Assembly: GCA_032716605.1 (NCBI GenBank)
Contig: CM064495.1
Location: forward strand, 24,831,760-24,895,759
DNA: 64,000 nt
Reading direction: 5' to 3'
DNA from: Paralithodes platypus
Taxonomy: Eukaryota; Arthropoda; Malacostraca; Decapoda; Lithodidae
Shown here: positions 11,401 through 22,657 of the stretch, one piece after another
Position numbering within the stretch: position 1 is the stretch's first letter
Layout: the number at the start of each line of letters is the position of its first letter
Notes under the pieces: model-generated
The model's input: the letters and a program-made list of their open reading frames with translations, nothing else
What the model was told of the DNA's origin: nothing
Database searches by the model: none
Position numbers and translations under genes: made by a program

Positions 11401-14400
11401 AACTAGCCTAGTTTTTAGGGTGATTTTAGCTATATTATATGTCTACGTCTCGTGTAGATAGCCTAGTTATAGAGGCTCTAAACCCCGTTTCGTGTCTCCA
11501 CCGTACAAGACCAATTCACTTTAGTGTCCAATCTCAGAAAATATTTTAGAGAGAATATTATTTTGTCAATTCAATCTTAACTAGCCTAGTTTTTAGGGTG
11601 ATTTTAGCTATATTATATGTCTACGTCTCGTGTAGATAGCCTAGTTATAGAGGCTCTAAACCCCGTTTCGTGTCTCCACCGTACAAGACCAATTCACTTT
11701 AGTGTCCAATCTCAGAAAATATTTTTAGAGAGAATATTATTTTGTCAATTCAATCTTAACTAGCCTAGTTTTTAGGGTGATTTTAGCTATATTATATGTC
11801 TACGTCTCGTGTAGATAGCCTAGTTATAGAGGCTCTAAACCCCGTTTCGTGTCTCCACCGTACAAGACCAATTCACTTTAGTGTCCAATCTCAGAAAATA
11901 TTTTTAGAGAGAATATTATTTTGTCAATTCAATCTTAACTAGCCTAGTTTTTAGGGTGATTTTAGCTATATTATATTGTCTACGTCTCGTGTAGATAGCC
12001 TAGTTATAGAGGCTCTAAACCCCGTTTCGTGTCTCCACCGTACAAGACCAATTCACTTTAGTGTCCAATCTCAGAAAATATTTTTAGAGAGAATATTATT
12101 TTGTCAATTCAATCTTAACTAGCCTAGTTTTTAGGGTGATTTTAGCTCTATTATATGTCTACGTCTCGTGTAGATAGCCTAGTTATAGAGGCTCTAAACC
12201 CCGTTTCGTGTCTCCACCGTACAAGACCAATTCACTTTAGTGTCCAATCTCAGAAAATATTTTTAGAGAGAATATTATTTTGTCAATTCAATCTTAACTA
12301 GCCTAGTTTTTAGGGTGATTTTAGCTATTATATGTCTACGTCTCGTGTAGATAGCCTAGTTATAGAGGCTCTAAACCCCGTTTCGTGTCTCCACCGTACA
12401 AGACCAATTCACTTTAGTGTCCAATCTCAGAAAATATTTTTAGAGAGAATATTATTTTGTCAATTCAATCTTAACTAGCCTAGTTTTTAGGGTGATTTTA
12501 GCTATATTATATGTCTACGTCTCGTGTAGATAGCCTAGTTATAGAGGCTCTAAACCCCGTTTCGTGTCTCCACCGTACAAGACCAATTCACTTTAGTGTC
12601 CAATCTCAGAAAATATTTTTAGAGAATATTATTTTGTCAATTCAATCTTAACTAGCCTAGTTTTTAGGGTGATTTTAGCTATATTATATGTCTACGTCTC
12701 GTGTAGATAGCCTAGTTATAGAGGCTCTAAACCCCGTTTCGTGTCTCCACCGTACAAGACCAATTCACTTTAGTGTCCAATCTCAGAAAATATTTTTAGA
12801 GAGAATATTATTTTGTCAATTCAATCTTAACTAGCCTAGTTTTTAGGGTGATTTTAGCTATATTATATGTCTACGTCTCGTGTAGATAGCCTAGTTATAG
12901 AGGCTCTAAACCCCGTTTCGTGTCTCCACCGTACAAGACCAATTCACTTTAGTGTCCAATCTCAGAAAATATTTTTAGAGAGAATATTATTTTGTCAATT
13001 CAATCTTAACTAGCCTAGTTTTTAGGGTGATTTTAGCTATATTATGTCTACGTCTCGTGTAGATAGCCTAGTTATAGAGGCTCTAAACCCCGTTTCGTGT
13101 CTCCACCGTACAAGACCAATTCACTTTAGTGTCCAATCTCAGAAAATATTTTTAGAGAGAATATTTTGTCAATTCAATCTTAACTAGCCTAGTTTTTAGG
13201 GTGATTTTAGCTATATTATATGTCTACGTCTCGTGTAGATAGCCTAGTTATAGAGGCTCTAAACCCCGTTTCGTGTCTCCACCGTACAAGACCAATTCAC
13301 TTTAGTGTCCAATCTCAGAAAATATTTTTAGAGAGAATATTATTTTGTCAATTCAATCTTAACTAGCCTAGTTTTTAGGGTGATTTTAGCTATATTATAT
13401 GTCTACGTCTCGTGTAGATAGCCTAGTTATAGAGGCTCTAAACCCCGTTTCGTGTCTCCACCGTACAAGACCAATTCACTTTAGTGTCCAATCTCAGAAA
13501 ATATTTTTAGAGAGAATATTATTTTGTCAATTCAATCTTAACTAGCCTAGTTTTTAGGGTGATTTTAGCTATATTATATGTCTACGTCTCGTGTAGATAG
13601 CCTAGTTATAGAGGCTCTAAACCCCGTTTCGTGTCTCCACCGTACAAGACCAATTCACTTTAGTGTCCAATCTCAGAAAATATTTTTAGAGAGAATATTA
13701 TTTTGTCAATTCAATCTTAACTAGCCTAGTTTTTAGGGTGATTTTAGCTATATTATATGTCTACGTCTCGTGTAGATAGCCTAGTTATAGAGGCTCTAAA
13801 CCCCGTTTCGTGTCTCCACCGTACAAGACCAATTCACTTTAGTGTCCAATCTCAGAAAATATTTTTAGAGAGAATATTATTTTGTCAATTCAATCTTAAC
13901 TAGCCTAGTTTTTAGGGTGATTTTAGCTATATTATATGTCTACGTCTCGTGTAGATAGCCTAGTTATAGAGGCTCTAAACCCCGTTTCGTGTCTCCACCG
14001 TACAAGACCAATTCACTTTAGTGTCCAATCTCAGAAAATATTTTTAGAGAGAATATTATTTTGTCAATTCAATCTTAACTAGCCTAGTTTTTAGGGTGAT
14101 TTTAGCTATTATATGTCTACGTCTCGTGTAGATAGCCTAGTTATAGAGGCTCTAAACCCCGTTTCGTGTCTCCACCGTACAAGACCAATTCACTTTAGTG
14201 TCCAATCTCAGAAAATATTTTTAGAGAGAATATTATTTTGTCAATTCAATCTTAACTAGCCTAGTTTTTAGGGTGATTTTAGCTATATTATATGTCTACG
14301 TCTCGTGTAGATAGCCTAGTTATAGAGGCTCTAAACCCCGTTTCGTGTCTCCACCGTACAAGACCAATTCACTTTAGTGTCCAATCTCAGAAAATATTTT

Positions 14401-17400
14401 TAGAGAGAATATTATTTTGTCAATTCAATCTTAACTAGCCTAGTTTTTAGGGTGATTTTAGCTATATTATATGTCTACGTCTCGTGTAGATAGCCTAGTT
14501 ATAGAGGCTCTAAACCCCGTTTCGTGTCTCCACCGTACAAGACCAATTCACTTTAGTGTCCAATCTCAGAAAATATTTTTAGAGAGAATATTATTTTGTC
14601 AATTCAATCTTAACTAGCCTAGTTTTTAGGGTGATTTTAGCTCAATTATATGTCTACGTCTCGTGTAGATAGCCTAGTTATAGAGGCTCTAAACCCCGTT
14701 TCGTGTCTCCACCGTACAAGACCAATTCACTTTAGTGTCCAATCTCAGAAAATATTTTTAGAGAGAATATTATTTTGTCAATTCAATCTTAACTAGCCTA
14801 GTTTTTAGGGTGATTTTAGCTATTTTATATGTCTACGTCTCGTGTAGATAGCCTAGTTATAGAGGCTCTAAACCCCGTTTCGTGTCTCCACCGTACAAGA
14901 CCAATTCACTTTAGTGTCCAATCTCAGAAAATATTTTTAGAGAGAATATTATTTTGTCAATTCAATCTTAACTAGCCTAGTTTTTAGGGTGATTTTAGCT
15001 ATATTATGTCTACGTCTCGTGTAGATAGCCTAGTTATAGAGGCTCTAAACCCCGTTTCGTGTCTCCACCGTACAAGACCAATTCACTTTAGTGTCCAATC
15101 TCAGAAAATATTTTTAGAGAGAATATTATTTTGTCAATTCAATCTTAACTAGCCTAGTTTTTAGGGTGATTTTAGCTATATTATATGTCTACGTCTCGTG
15201 TAGATAGCCTAGTTATAGAGGCTCTAAACCCCGTTTCGTGTCTCCACCGTACAAGACCAATTCACTTTAGTGTCCAATCTCAGAAAATATTTTTAGAGAG
15301 AATATTATTTTGTCAATTCAATCTTAACTAGCCTAGTTTTTAGGGTGATTTTAGCTATTATATGTCTACGTCTCGTGTAGATAGCCTAGTTATAGAGGCT
15401 CTAAACCCCGTTTCGTGTCTCCACCGTACAAGACCAATTCACTTTAGTGTCCAATCTCAGAAAATATTTTTAGAGAGAATATTATTTTGTCAATTCAATC
15501 TTAACTAGCCTAGTTTTTAGGGTGATTTTAGCTATATTATATGTCTACGTCTCGTGTAGATAGCCTAGTTATAGAGGCTCTAAACCCCGTTTCGTGTCTC
15601 CACCGTACAAGACCAATTCACTTTAGTGTCCAATCTCAGAAAATATTTTTAGAGAGAATATTATTTTGTCAATTCAATCTTAACTAGCCTAGTTTTTAGG
15701 GTGATTTTAGCTATATTATATGTCTACGTCTCGTGTAGATAGCCTAGTTATAGAGGCTCTAAACCCCGTTTCGTGTCTCCACCGTACAAGACCAATTCAC
15801 TTTAGTGTCCAATCTCAGAAAATATTTTTAGAGAGAATATTATTTTGTCAATTCAATCTTAACTAGCCTAGTTTTTAGGGTGATTTTAGCTATATTATAT
15901 GTCTACGTCTCGTGTAGATAGCCTAGTTATAGAGGCTCTAAACCCCGTTTCGTGTCTCCACCGTACAAGACCAATTCACTTTAGTGTCCAATCTCAGAAA
16001 ATATTTTTAGAGAGAATATTATTTTGTCAATTCAATCTTAACTAGCCTAGTTTTTAGGGTGATTTTAGCTCAGTTATATGTCTACGTCTCGTGTAGATAG
16101 CCTAGTTATAGAGGCTCTAAACCCCGTTTCGTGTCTCCACCGTACAAGACCAATTCACTTTAGTGTCCAATCTCAGAAAATATTTTTAGAGAGAATATTA
16201 TTTTGTCAATTCAATCTTAACTAGCCTAGTTTTTAGGGTGATTTTAGCTCAGTTATATGTCTACGTCTCGTGTAGATAGCCTAGTTATAGAGGCTCTAAA
16301 CCCCGTTTCGTGTCTCCACCGTACAAGACCAATTCACTTTAGTGTCCAATCTCAGAAAATATTTTTAGAGAGAATATTATTTTGTCAATTCAATCTTAAC
16401 TAGCCTAGTTTTTAGGGTGATTTTAGCTATATTATGTCTACGTCTCGTGTAGATAGCCTAGTTATAGAGGCTCTAAACCCCGTTTCGTGTCTCCACCGTA
16501 CAAGACCAATTCACTTTAGTGTCCAATCTCAGAAAATATTTTTAGAGAGAATATTATTTTGTCAATTCAATCTTAACTAGCCTAGTTTTTAGGGTGATTT
16601 TAGCTATATTATATGTCTACGTCTCGTGTAGATAGCCTAGTTATAGAGGCTCTAAACCCCGTTTCGTGTCTCCACCGTACAAGACCAATTCACTTTAGTG
16701 TCCAATCTCAGAAAATATTTTTAGAGAGAATATTATTTTGTCAATTCAATCTTAACTAGCCTAGTTTTTAGGGTGATTTTAGCTATATAATATGTCTACG
16801 TCTCGTGTAGATAGCCTAGTTATAGAGGCTCTAAACCCCGTTTCGTGTCTCCACCGTACAAGACCAATTCACTTTAGTGTCCAATCTCAGAAAATATTTT
16901 TAGAGAGAATATTATTTTGTCAATTCAATCTTAACTAGCCTAGTTTTTAGGGTGATTTTAGCTCTATATGTCTACGTCTCGTGTAGATAGCCTAGTTATA
17001 GAGGCTCTAAACCCCGTTTCGTGTCTCCACCGTACAAGACCAATTCACTTTAGTGTCCAATCTCAGAAAATATTTTTAGAGAGAATATTATTTTGTCAAT
17101 TCAATCTTAACTAGCCTAGTTTTTAGGGTGATTTTAGCTCAGTTATATGTCTACGTCTCGTGTAGATAGCCTAGTTATAGAGGCTCTAAACCCCGTTTCG
17201 TGTCTCCACCGTACAAGACCAATTCACTTTAGTGTCCAATCTCAGAAAATATTTTTAGAGATAATATTATTTTGTCAATTCAATCTTAACTAGCCTAGTT
17301 TTTAGGGTGATTTTAGCTCAGTTATATTTCTACGTCTCGTGTAGATAGCCTAGTTATAGAGGCTCTAAACCCCGTTTCGTGTCTCCACCGTACAAGACCA

Positions 17401-17630
17401 ATTCACTTTAGTGTCCAATCTCAGAAAATATTTTTAGAGAGAATATTATTTTGTCAATTCAATCTTAACTAGCCTAGTTTTTAGGGTGATTTTAGCTATA
17501 TGATATGTCTACGTCTCGTGTAGATAACCTAGTTATAGAGGCTCTAAACCCCGTTTCGTGTCTCCACCGTACAAGACCAATTCACTTTAGTGTCCAATCT
17601 CAGAAAATATTTTTAGAGAGAATATTATTT
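5483..17630 (+). repeat. 179-bp satellite array, about 68 tandem copies
   Basis: The unit runs from GAAAATATTTTTAGAGAGAA to GTGTCCAATCTCA. Successive starts at 5661, 5840 and 6019 give a period of 179; other copies are about 172-180. Copies are nearly identical except in one short slot between TTTTAGCT and TGTCTACG. There the sequence varies among TATATTATA, TATTATA, TATATTA, TATATA, TCAGTTATA, TCAATTATA and others. Rarer small deletions occur at AGAGAGAATATTATTTT. Each unit holds the dyad AACTAGCCTAGTT and a second AGCCTAGTT word, suggesting an older internal duplication. No coding capacity. Arrays of this length and homogeneity are typical of pericentromeric or subtelomeric satellites, but location cannot be told from this window. 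Confidence 0.97.
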
Positions 17631-17941
17631 ACCGATGCCTCTTCCAGGGTGTGCCTGGAAGTGTGGTGGGAGGGCTTGTGGCTTTGGCTCCGCTGCATGT
17701 CTGCCTGCCGAGATCGGAACCTCTCCGGGTGGTCAGGGGCCGGGGGAGTGCTGGAGCGACCTTGGTAACCCTGGTCTCTGGGTCTTCTCCTGGGTGACCT
17801 GGATGTGTGTGAGTTTGTGTTTTTTAACTGTGTTTATTTTTTGTTTTATGTTGTTTTTGTGTTTTCCCTGTTCTTGCTCTGTCTTGAGTAGGCTACCCCC
17901 AAAATGGGGATTGGGCCTGAGCATATAGATAGATAGATAGA
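17631..17941 (+). mobile_element. LINE 3' tail fragment ending in (ATAG)n
   Basis: Sequence turns abruptly from satellite into GC-richer, then T-rich DNA. It ends in GGATTGGGCCTGAGCAT followed by ATAGATAGATAGATAG. A non-LTR element 3' UTR with a short tandem tail at the insertion site would look like this. No reverse transcriptase is left, so it is a severely 5'-truncated copy. The clade cannot be assigned. Confidence 0.5.
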
Positions 17942-19894
17942 ATAATTGTCATAGTCATACTGTTTTGGGTTATTATTAGCCCATATCAGTCGATTCGACC
18001 AAATAATAATAATACCATACATATCGATTCCATAATATTTCATAATGGTCATTTGTATATTAATGGTCGCATTAAAACCTATAAAGAGAGAGTGGGGATA
18101 ATTATAGATATACACGATTTAGTGGAAAAGCGTTTGTTACAACATGAAACACAGGTGGACACTTTTCAACATCCAATTCCCCTCAATAACGTCCAAGTCA
18201 TGTCTCCGAATATAAACTACGGGATGGAAATGTTTAACAAGGCTACGAATGATTTGATATATAAAAATACAATTCGATATAAAAATCAAGTGTATAGTTT
18301 TGAACCTTTACTATGCCTGACAGATTGTGTACTCCTCCGAGCTCAACTATTTCCTCAATCTCATTTACAGATACCTAACAATATTTTTGAAGAAGGAGAA
18401 TACTATAGCAATTTTCCCAAAATCATGCCCATGTCGCCCCTTAACGATCAACCCCTGAAACTCATCACAAAAGGGGCCATACTCAATCGGGTCTCCTATA
18501 ATACGAAGACAAATTTATTCACTTATCATGAAAGTGATGTCATGTCCGGTGAGATACAAATCTTGGGGAACTTCCCCAACCCCTCCGAAATCTATGCCCT
18601 AATTCGGTCAACGACAGTGATTGACCATGATTTAGAGGATATGGGGTGGGTCATATTCTACGACGAACCATCCATGTCTATCGTTAACGAACAGGTATTT
18701 TCTCTGAAAAAATCTTTGGAATGTCACAACCCCCACACAACAGTCCTTAATGTATCATTGACAGAATATCTCCAAGAGAAAAGATCTGAGAGGGTGTACG
18801 TCCTGCTGACCGACACGGCCATTGGTGTCGGGGACACGCCCACCACCACCACCACCACCACCACCACCAAACCATCTGTACCCCCTAGTCTAGAGTGGTT
18901 TTTAGAAAACCCATATATAGGTTTGTCATTAACGTGTGGTTTGTCGGTCATTGGCCACAGAATTGACCCACCCCATACTTGTTCAAAGTCTTTGTTTTCT
19001 GGTGTGTTTCCAGACGATATCAATGATATCAATTTTTGTATGGTCAAATGGAATGGTAAACACTTAATAAGCTACAATGTCACTCGCGTAAATGACGCAT
19101 CGATATTGGTCCAAGGAGCAAATGTGTCCTTTAAGAATAAGAAAAGGGAGACTCTTATAATTTATCGCTTCCCGGATAATATCACCCAGGAGGAGCTTCA
19201 GGGTCAAACAATCCCCCACTTTTCATCAGATACTCTATGCGATTACACCCTCACCAAACGGTACACACAATTGCCCACCGAGACTACAACCTTTTCTAAT
19301 GTGGTCATATATGGTGCCTCAAACAGGCAAACCTTCACCCCATCTAAATCCCGAGACGATCTTATATCGAACGATTTCTTTTTACAGGGTACCGACGTCG
19401 GCACTATCCTGCTGGCGTGGTTCGATGATAGAGATTTGGATCACAGATGGTTCTCTAATTTTGTTAATAGTATGACTGTCTTACAGTATCCCACGGGGGC
19501 GCGATATCGGCTAAAAACCCATCAAGTGTGTATGGGCAAGCGTTGGATAGCATTTGTCGCGGATGTGTTTATAGACATGACCTCGCTATACTTTATCGAG
19601 ATAACCAATGTTCCGCTAGAGAATCAGACATTAAAGGCCTATCCAATGCGCTCCCTAATATCGAGAGAGAAGAACATCGAGCGGGTTTACTACGACTCCT
19701 TACAAACCAGTCTGAATAACCTAAACACAGAATTGGGTCATTACTATTTGGTGGGGGTGGAGAGGACCACCGGTATACAGAAATATGTCGACATTATCCA
19801 ATTCAACCAACAACCCGATAAAAGAATAGCCATTCCAAAATTAAACGAATTACACTTCATACAACACAGTCTACCAATAGATACTGTAAAATAA
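17942..19894 (+). CDS. Orphan intronless ORF of ~650 codons, 5' end missing; possible endogenous large-DNA-virus gene
   Basis: The frame is open from 17933, just inside the (ATAG)n tail, to a TAA at 19892-19894. No in-frame ATG occurs until 18200, although protein-like sequence continues upstream of it. The codon at 18053 is TTG. The N-terminus has therefore probably been lost at the junction near 17941. The product has no domain or catalytic motif I recognise. It has a hydrophobic stretch at its very start (about 17942-17985), a run of nine Thr encoded by ACC repeats near 18841-18867, and scattered Cys. A ~1.95-kb frame without internal stops, surrounded by decayed repeats, implies recent arrival or constraint. 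An AATAAA overlaps the stop codon, a compact arrangement common in large insect and crustacean dsDNA viruses. Endogenous nimavirus-like DNA is known from decapod genomes and is my leading guess, but a captured or uncharacterised host gene is equally unexcluded. Confidence 0.6.
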   Translation: MIVIVILFWVIISPYQSIRPNNNNTIHIDSIIFHNGHLYINGRIKTYKERVGIIIDIHDLVEKRLLQHETQVDTFQHPIPLNNVQVMSPNINYGMEMFNKATNDLIYKNTIRYKNQVYSFEPLLCLTDCVLLRAQLFPQSHLQIPNNIFEEGEYYSNFPKIMPMSPLNDQPLKLITKGAILNRVSYNTKTNLFTYHESDVMSGEIQILGNFPNPSEIYALIRSTTVIDHDLEDMGWVIFYDEPSMSIVNEQVFSLKKSLECHNPHTTVLNVSLTEYLQEKRSERVYVLLTDTAIGVGDTPTTTTTTTTTKPSVPPSLEWFLENPYIGLSLTCGLSVIGHRIDPPHTCSKSLFSGVFPDDINDINFCMVKWNGKHLISYNVTRVNDASILVQGANVSFKNKKRETLIIYRFPDNITQEELQGQTIPHFSSDTLCDYTLTKRYTQLPTETTTFSNVVIYGASNRQTFTPSKSRDDLISNDFFLQGTDVGTILLAWFDDRDLDHRWFSNFVNSMTVLQYPTGARYRLKTHQVCMGKRWIAFVADVFIDMTSLYFIEITNVPLENQTLKAYPMRSLISREKNIERVYYDSLQTSLNNLNTELGHYYLVGVERTTGIQKYVDIIQFNQQPDKRIAIPKLNELHFIQHSLPIDTVK

Positions 19895-19895
19895 A
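19890..19895 (+). terminator. Polyadenylation signal overlapping the stop codon of the orphan ORF
   Basis: AATAAA overlaps the TAA stop at 19892-19894. A second, weaker A/T stretch follows before LINE-1W sequence begins near 19905. Confidence 0.45.
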
Positions 19896-19904
19896 ATATA
19901 TTCT

Positions 19905-20450
19905 TATGGGATTCCTAGACTGTGGACTGTGTTGTGGACTGTGGTGGTGGTTTCTTTGTTGTGTCCAAATTTCGTGTGGGCAAGTGATCTGAGGGCGTTA
20001 AGTCTGGGTGTCAGTTTCTTTTTCGTGTTTGTGGTGTGCTGTTTGAATGTCATTTGGGTGTCGTATGTTACTCCTAGGATTTTGTGTGTGTGTGTGTGTG
20101 TTAGGGGTGTGTTGTTTATGTTGAGTCCCGGGACGTAATCGTGCTCTCCTGTCCAGCTTGTGAGGAGGGTTGCAGTGGATTTAGCTGGGGCTAAATTGAG
20201 TCTGTTTGTAGTGCACCATTCATGTAATGTGTCGAGATAGTCTTGAAGGAGTCTTGTTGCTGTGTCTGGATTTTGGTGCGTGCTTGTGAGTGTTATGTCG
20301 TCTGCATAGGAGGCTATGGTTATTTGGGGTGAATTTGGTGTATTTATATCATGCATGTACAGATTGAAGAGTGTGGGCGACAAGACGGATCCTTGCGGGA
20401 CTCCGTTTGGGAAATTTCTAATGCTAGATGACTGACCGGCAAAAGATATG
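19905..20450 (-). pseudogene. LINE-1W reverse transcriptase, C-terminal part (palm/thumb)
   Basis: The frame contains SPTLFNLYMHDI and the catalytic box SYADDITLTS (RT domains 4-5), then KILGVTYDTQMTF (thumb). It ends abruptly near 19907. Upstream of the start of the block, PNGVPQGSVLSP completes the RT box and continues to the BEL-A junction at 20455. The other half of the domain resumes at 27878. The YADD Asp pair is intact. Loss of function comes from the insertion and from the missing 3' end. Confidence 0.85.
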
Positions 20451-20455
20451 TGTGC
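20451..20455. repeat. BEL-A target-site duplication, left copy (TGTGC)
   Basis: TGTGC directly abuts the 3' LTR at 20456 and is repeated at 27873-27877 directly after the 5' LTR. A 5-bp duplication fits BEL/Pao integrases. Confidence 0.85.
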
Positions 20456-21003
20456 TATCTTATTTATTATTCCTAGGGGGTAGAGGAGAAACAGATATAA
20501 ATTAAATAATTAGACCTGGGAAGATGAATTGGCCTAGGCTGTAAAAATGATACCAGTCGGCGTTGGACTTACGTGTTAAATTGTATATGTAGGCTATCTG
20601 TGGTAGTCCCAGTAATATCTATGAAGTACTTCTAGTATTAAAGGAACTTAGCTGTGATGCAAAGAGTGTAGGTTAGGTGATGGACATGTCGATAGGTGAA
20701 GATCAGGGAAGTTCTGTTGTTATGTGGCAGCAACTGGTGGTTTGTTGTGAGCGGGACGAAGTCTCTGTGTGAAGTGTACTGAGATTCCCTTTTATCGTAA
20801 CAATATAAAATATATTTAAGGGTTCTATATCGTCCCCCGTGATTAAATAATAAGGGAAAATAAACTAAGATATAATTGGTGCAACCACAGTAATATTTAT
20901 CCACAAAGATAAATAAAGTAATGCGTATAAACAAAAAGGAACCAGCTGTCGTAAACCCGGGAAATTCAAACTACGGTATATATACCAACTAGGATTCACG
21001 GCA
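20456..21003 (-). repeat. BEL-A 3' LTR (548 bp)
   Basis: Direct repeat of 27334-27872. It carries 9 extra bases near 20605 relative to the other copy. In element orientation the LTR starts TGCCGTGAATCC and ends AAATAAGATA. The adjacent interior sequence GGTGGCAGAGTA is a plausible but short polypurine tract. Confidence 0.93.
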
Positions 21004-21246
21004 TACTCTGCCACCAGTTATATACAAAGTATTTACAATTGTCCCGTCCCGATCAAGGATCGCCACACCTGGGAGGAACCCAAAGCAGCCCGACGTGACG
21101 GCCTCTGAGGGGTATCACCTCGGTCCGCTCCAGTAGCAGGAAGGATATTATCAGAGTTCGGCTTGCTGCTGCCATCCACTACCTCTAAATCTATCTATAG
21201 TGGGTATAGCTTAACCACCGGTCTGGTGGTCAAACCGGCTCCTGAA

Positions 21247-22657
21247 CTACCCTACATTCGTGGTCAGGACCACGAAGAATTTCATTATCCGACCTATACG
21301 CCAAAAAAGTCGGGGGCCGTCATCATGTACTAGAACGACGTCCCCAACTTGCGGCGATGCTATCCCTCTTTTTACCATTAAGTGACAATGTTGTTCCCTG
21401 AGTGATATTAAATAATCAGTGCTCCACCTTTTCCACAGGTCATGTGAGAGTTTTGTTACATATTGGAAGCGTTGGTTGACGGAATCGTTGTTACGCCACG
21501 TCATGTCCTTGAGATCTTCATCCGTGACTTCCCGCCTTGGAAAGCTTCTGATCCGCCTCCCATGAACCAGTTGTGAAGGAGTGATGGGTAGAGGGTCTTC
21601 AAGATCACTGTAGCTGTAGCCAAGCGGGCGATCATTGACTGTGGCCTCGAGCTCCAGTAATACCGTATTCAGTTCCTCTGTGGTAACCAATGCTCGACCC
21701 AGTACCGTCTTCAAGCCAGCCTTTAGGATGCCAATGACCCGTTCCCATATGGCACCGAACCATGGCGCCCTGGCCGGTATAAACCGCCACTCGCACTTGA
21801 ATTCCGCTAGACTACCTTTTAACCTTGCATCATTTATCAACTCCCGTAATGTACTGGCTCCGCTAACAAATGTGGTTGCATTATCACTCATCATAATCTC
21901 AGGGTAACCCCTCCTGCTACTAAACCTACAGAACGCATGCAAAAATGATTCGCAGGAGAGGTTAGACACCGTCTCTACATGGACCGCTCTAGTAACTGCA
22001 CAGGTGAATAAGACTACATATAGTTTACTTACAGTACCCCCCTTCTCTTTTACTGACAAGGCACCTGTGTAGTCAACCCCCGTTACCTGGAAAGGACTCA
22101 CTTCCTGAACCCTAAACTCCGGCAATGGAGGGGCCTGTACAGCACGGTATGATGTACCTTACAATCTCTTGCAGATGATACATCCCCTTAAGGCTTTCTT
22201 TACTACCTGTCTAATCTTGAGGATCCACCATTTTTGCCTTATGTAATTTACAACATAACTAACACCACTATGGTTACACACTTTGTGGCAGTAATTACTA
22301 AGGAGAGTGGCTATACGATGTTTATTAGGGATAAGGATAAGGATACTTGGCGCTATCATGTAAAGCTGAAAAGTGTAGCCTACCTCTACAGTGTATCATA
22401 CCTCCCTCCATATAGAGGCCTAACTGCTTCACTATATTGCTTGGTGTGCCCTGTCCTTTTGACAAATAGTGGTGTTCCTCAGAGTAAGCTTCTCTCTGAG
22501 CTATCTTAATCATGGCTGACTCTGCTGCTCTTAATTCCGGCACCGTCAGGTTTGCCGGTTTTGCCTGATAGTTCCCTTGTGTCTTCTCTTTAAGAGTCCT
22601 AATAAACCTAAGGACCCATGCCATTACATGCCATGACTTCATAATTATATGAGCCAT
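21247..22657 (-). pseudogene. BEL-A integrase
   Basis: Three frames in order. 22657-22325 is the N-terminal linker. 22359-22159 has an HHCC zinc site with GCIICKR. 22125-21247 is the DDE core plus C-terminal domain. Core motifs visible are TGVDYTGAL (first Asp), MSDNATTF (second Asp), APWFGAIWERV (Glu) and VNDRPLGY. The C-terminal part, VGDVVLVHDDGPRLFWRIGRI, is the basic DNA-binding region common in BEL/Pao. The catalytic core is uninterrupted; breaks lie upstream, between zinc finger and core and within the linker. Confidence 0.85.

Noticed and set aside
5483..17630. CRISPR-like repeat-spacer array
   Set aside because: The repeats are 179-bp head-to-tail units with no unique spacers, in eukaryotic DNA.
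18053..18055. Translation start of the orphan ORF at 18053
   Set aside because: The codon is TTG and protein-like sequence continues upstream without a stop to 17933, so this is not a supported start.
18841..18867. Thr run of the orphan ORF as a frame artefact
   Set aside because: The (ACC)n repeat is short and the frame is open and of normal composition on both sides, so it is simply an in-frame trinucleotide repeat.
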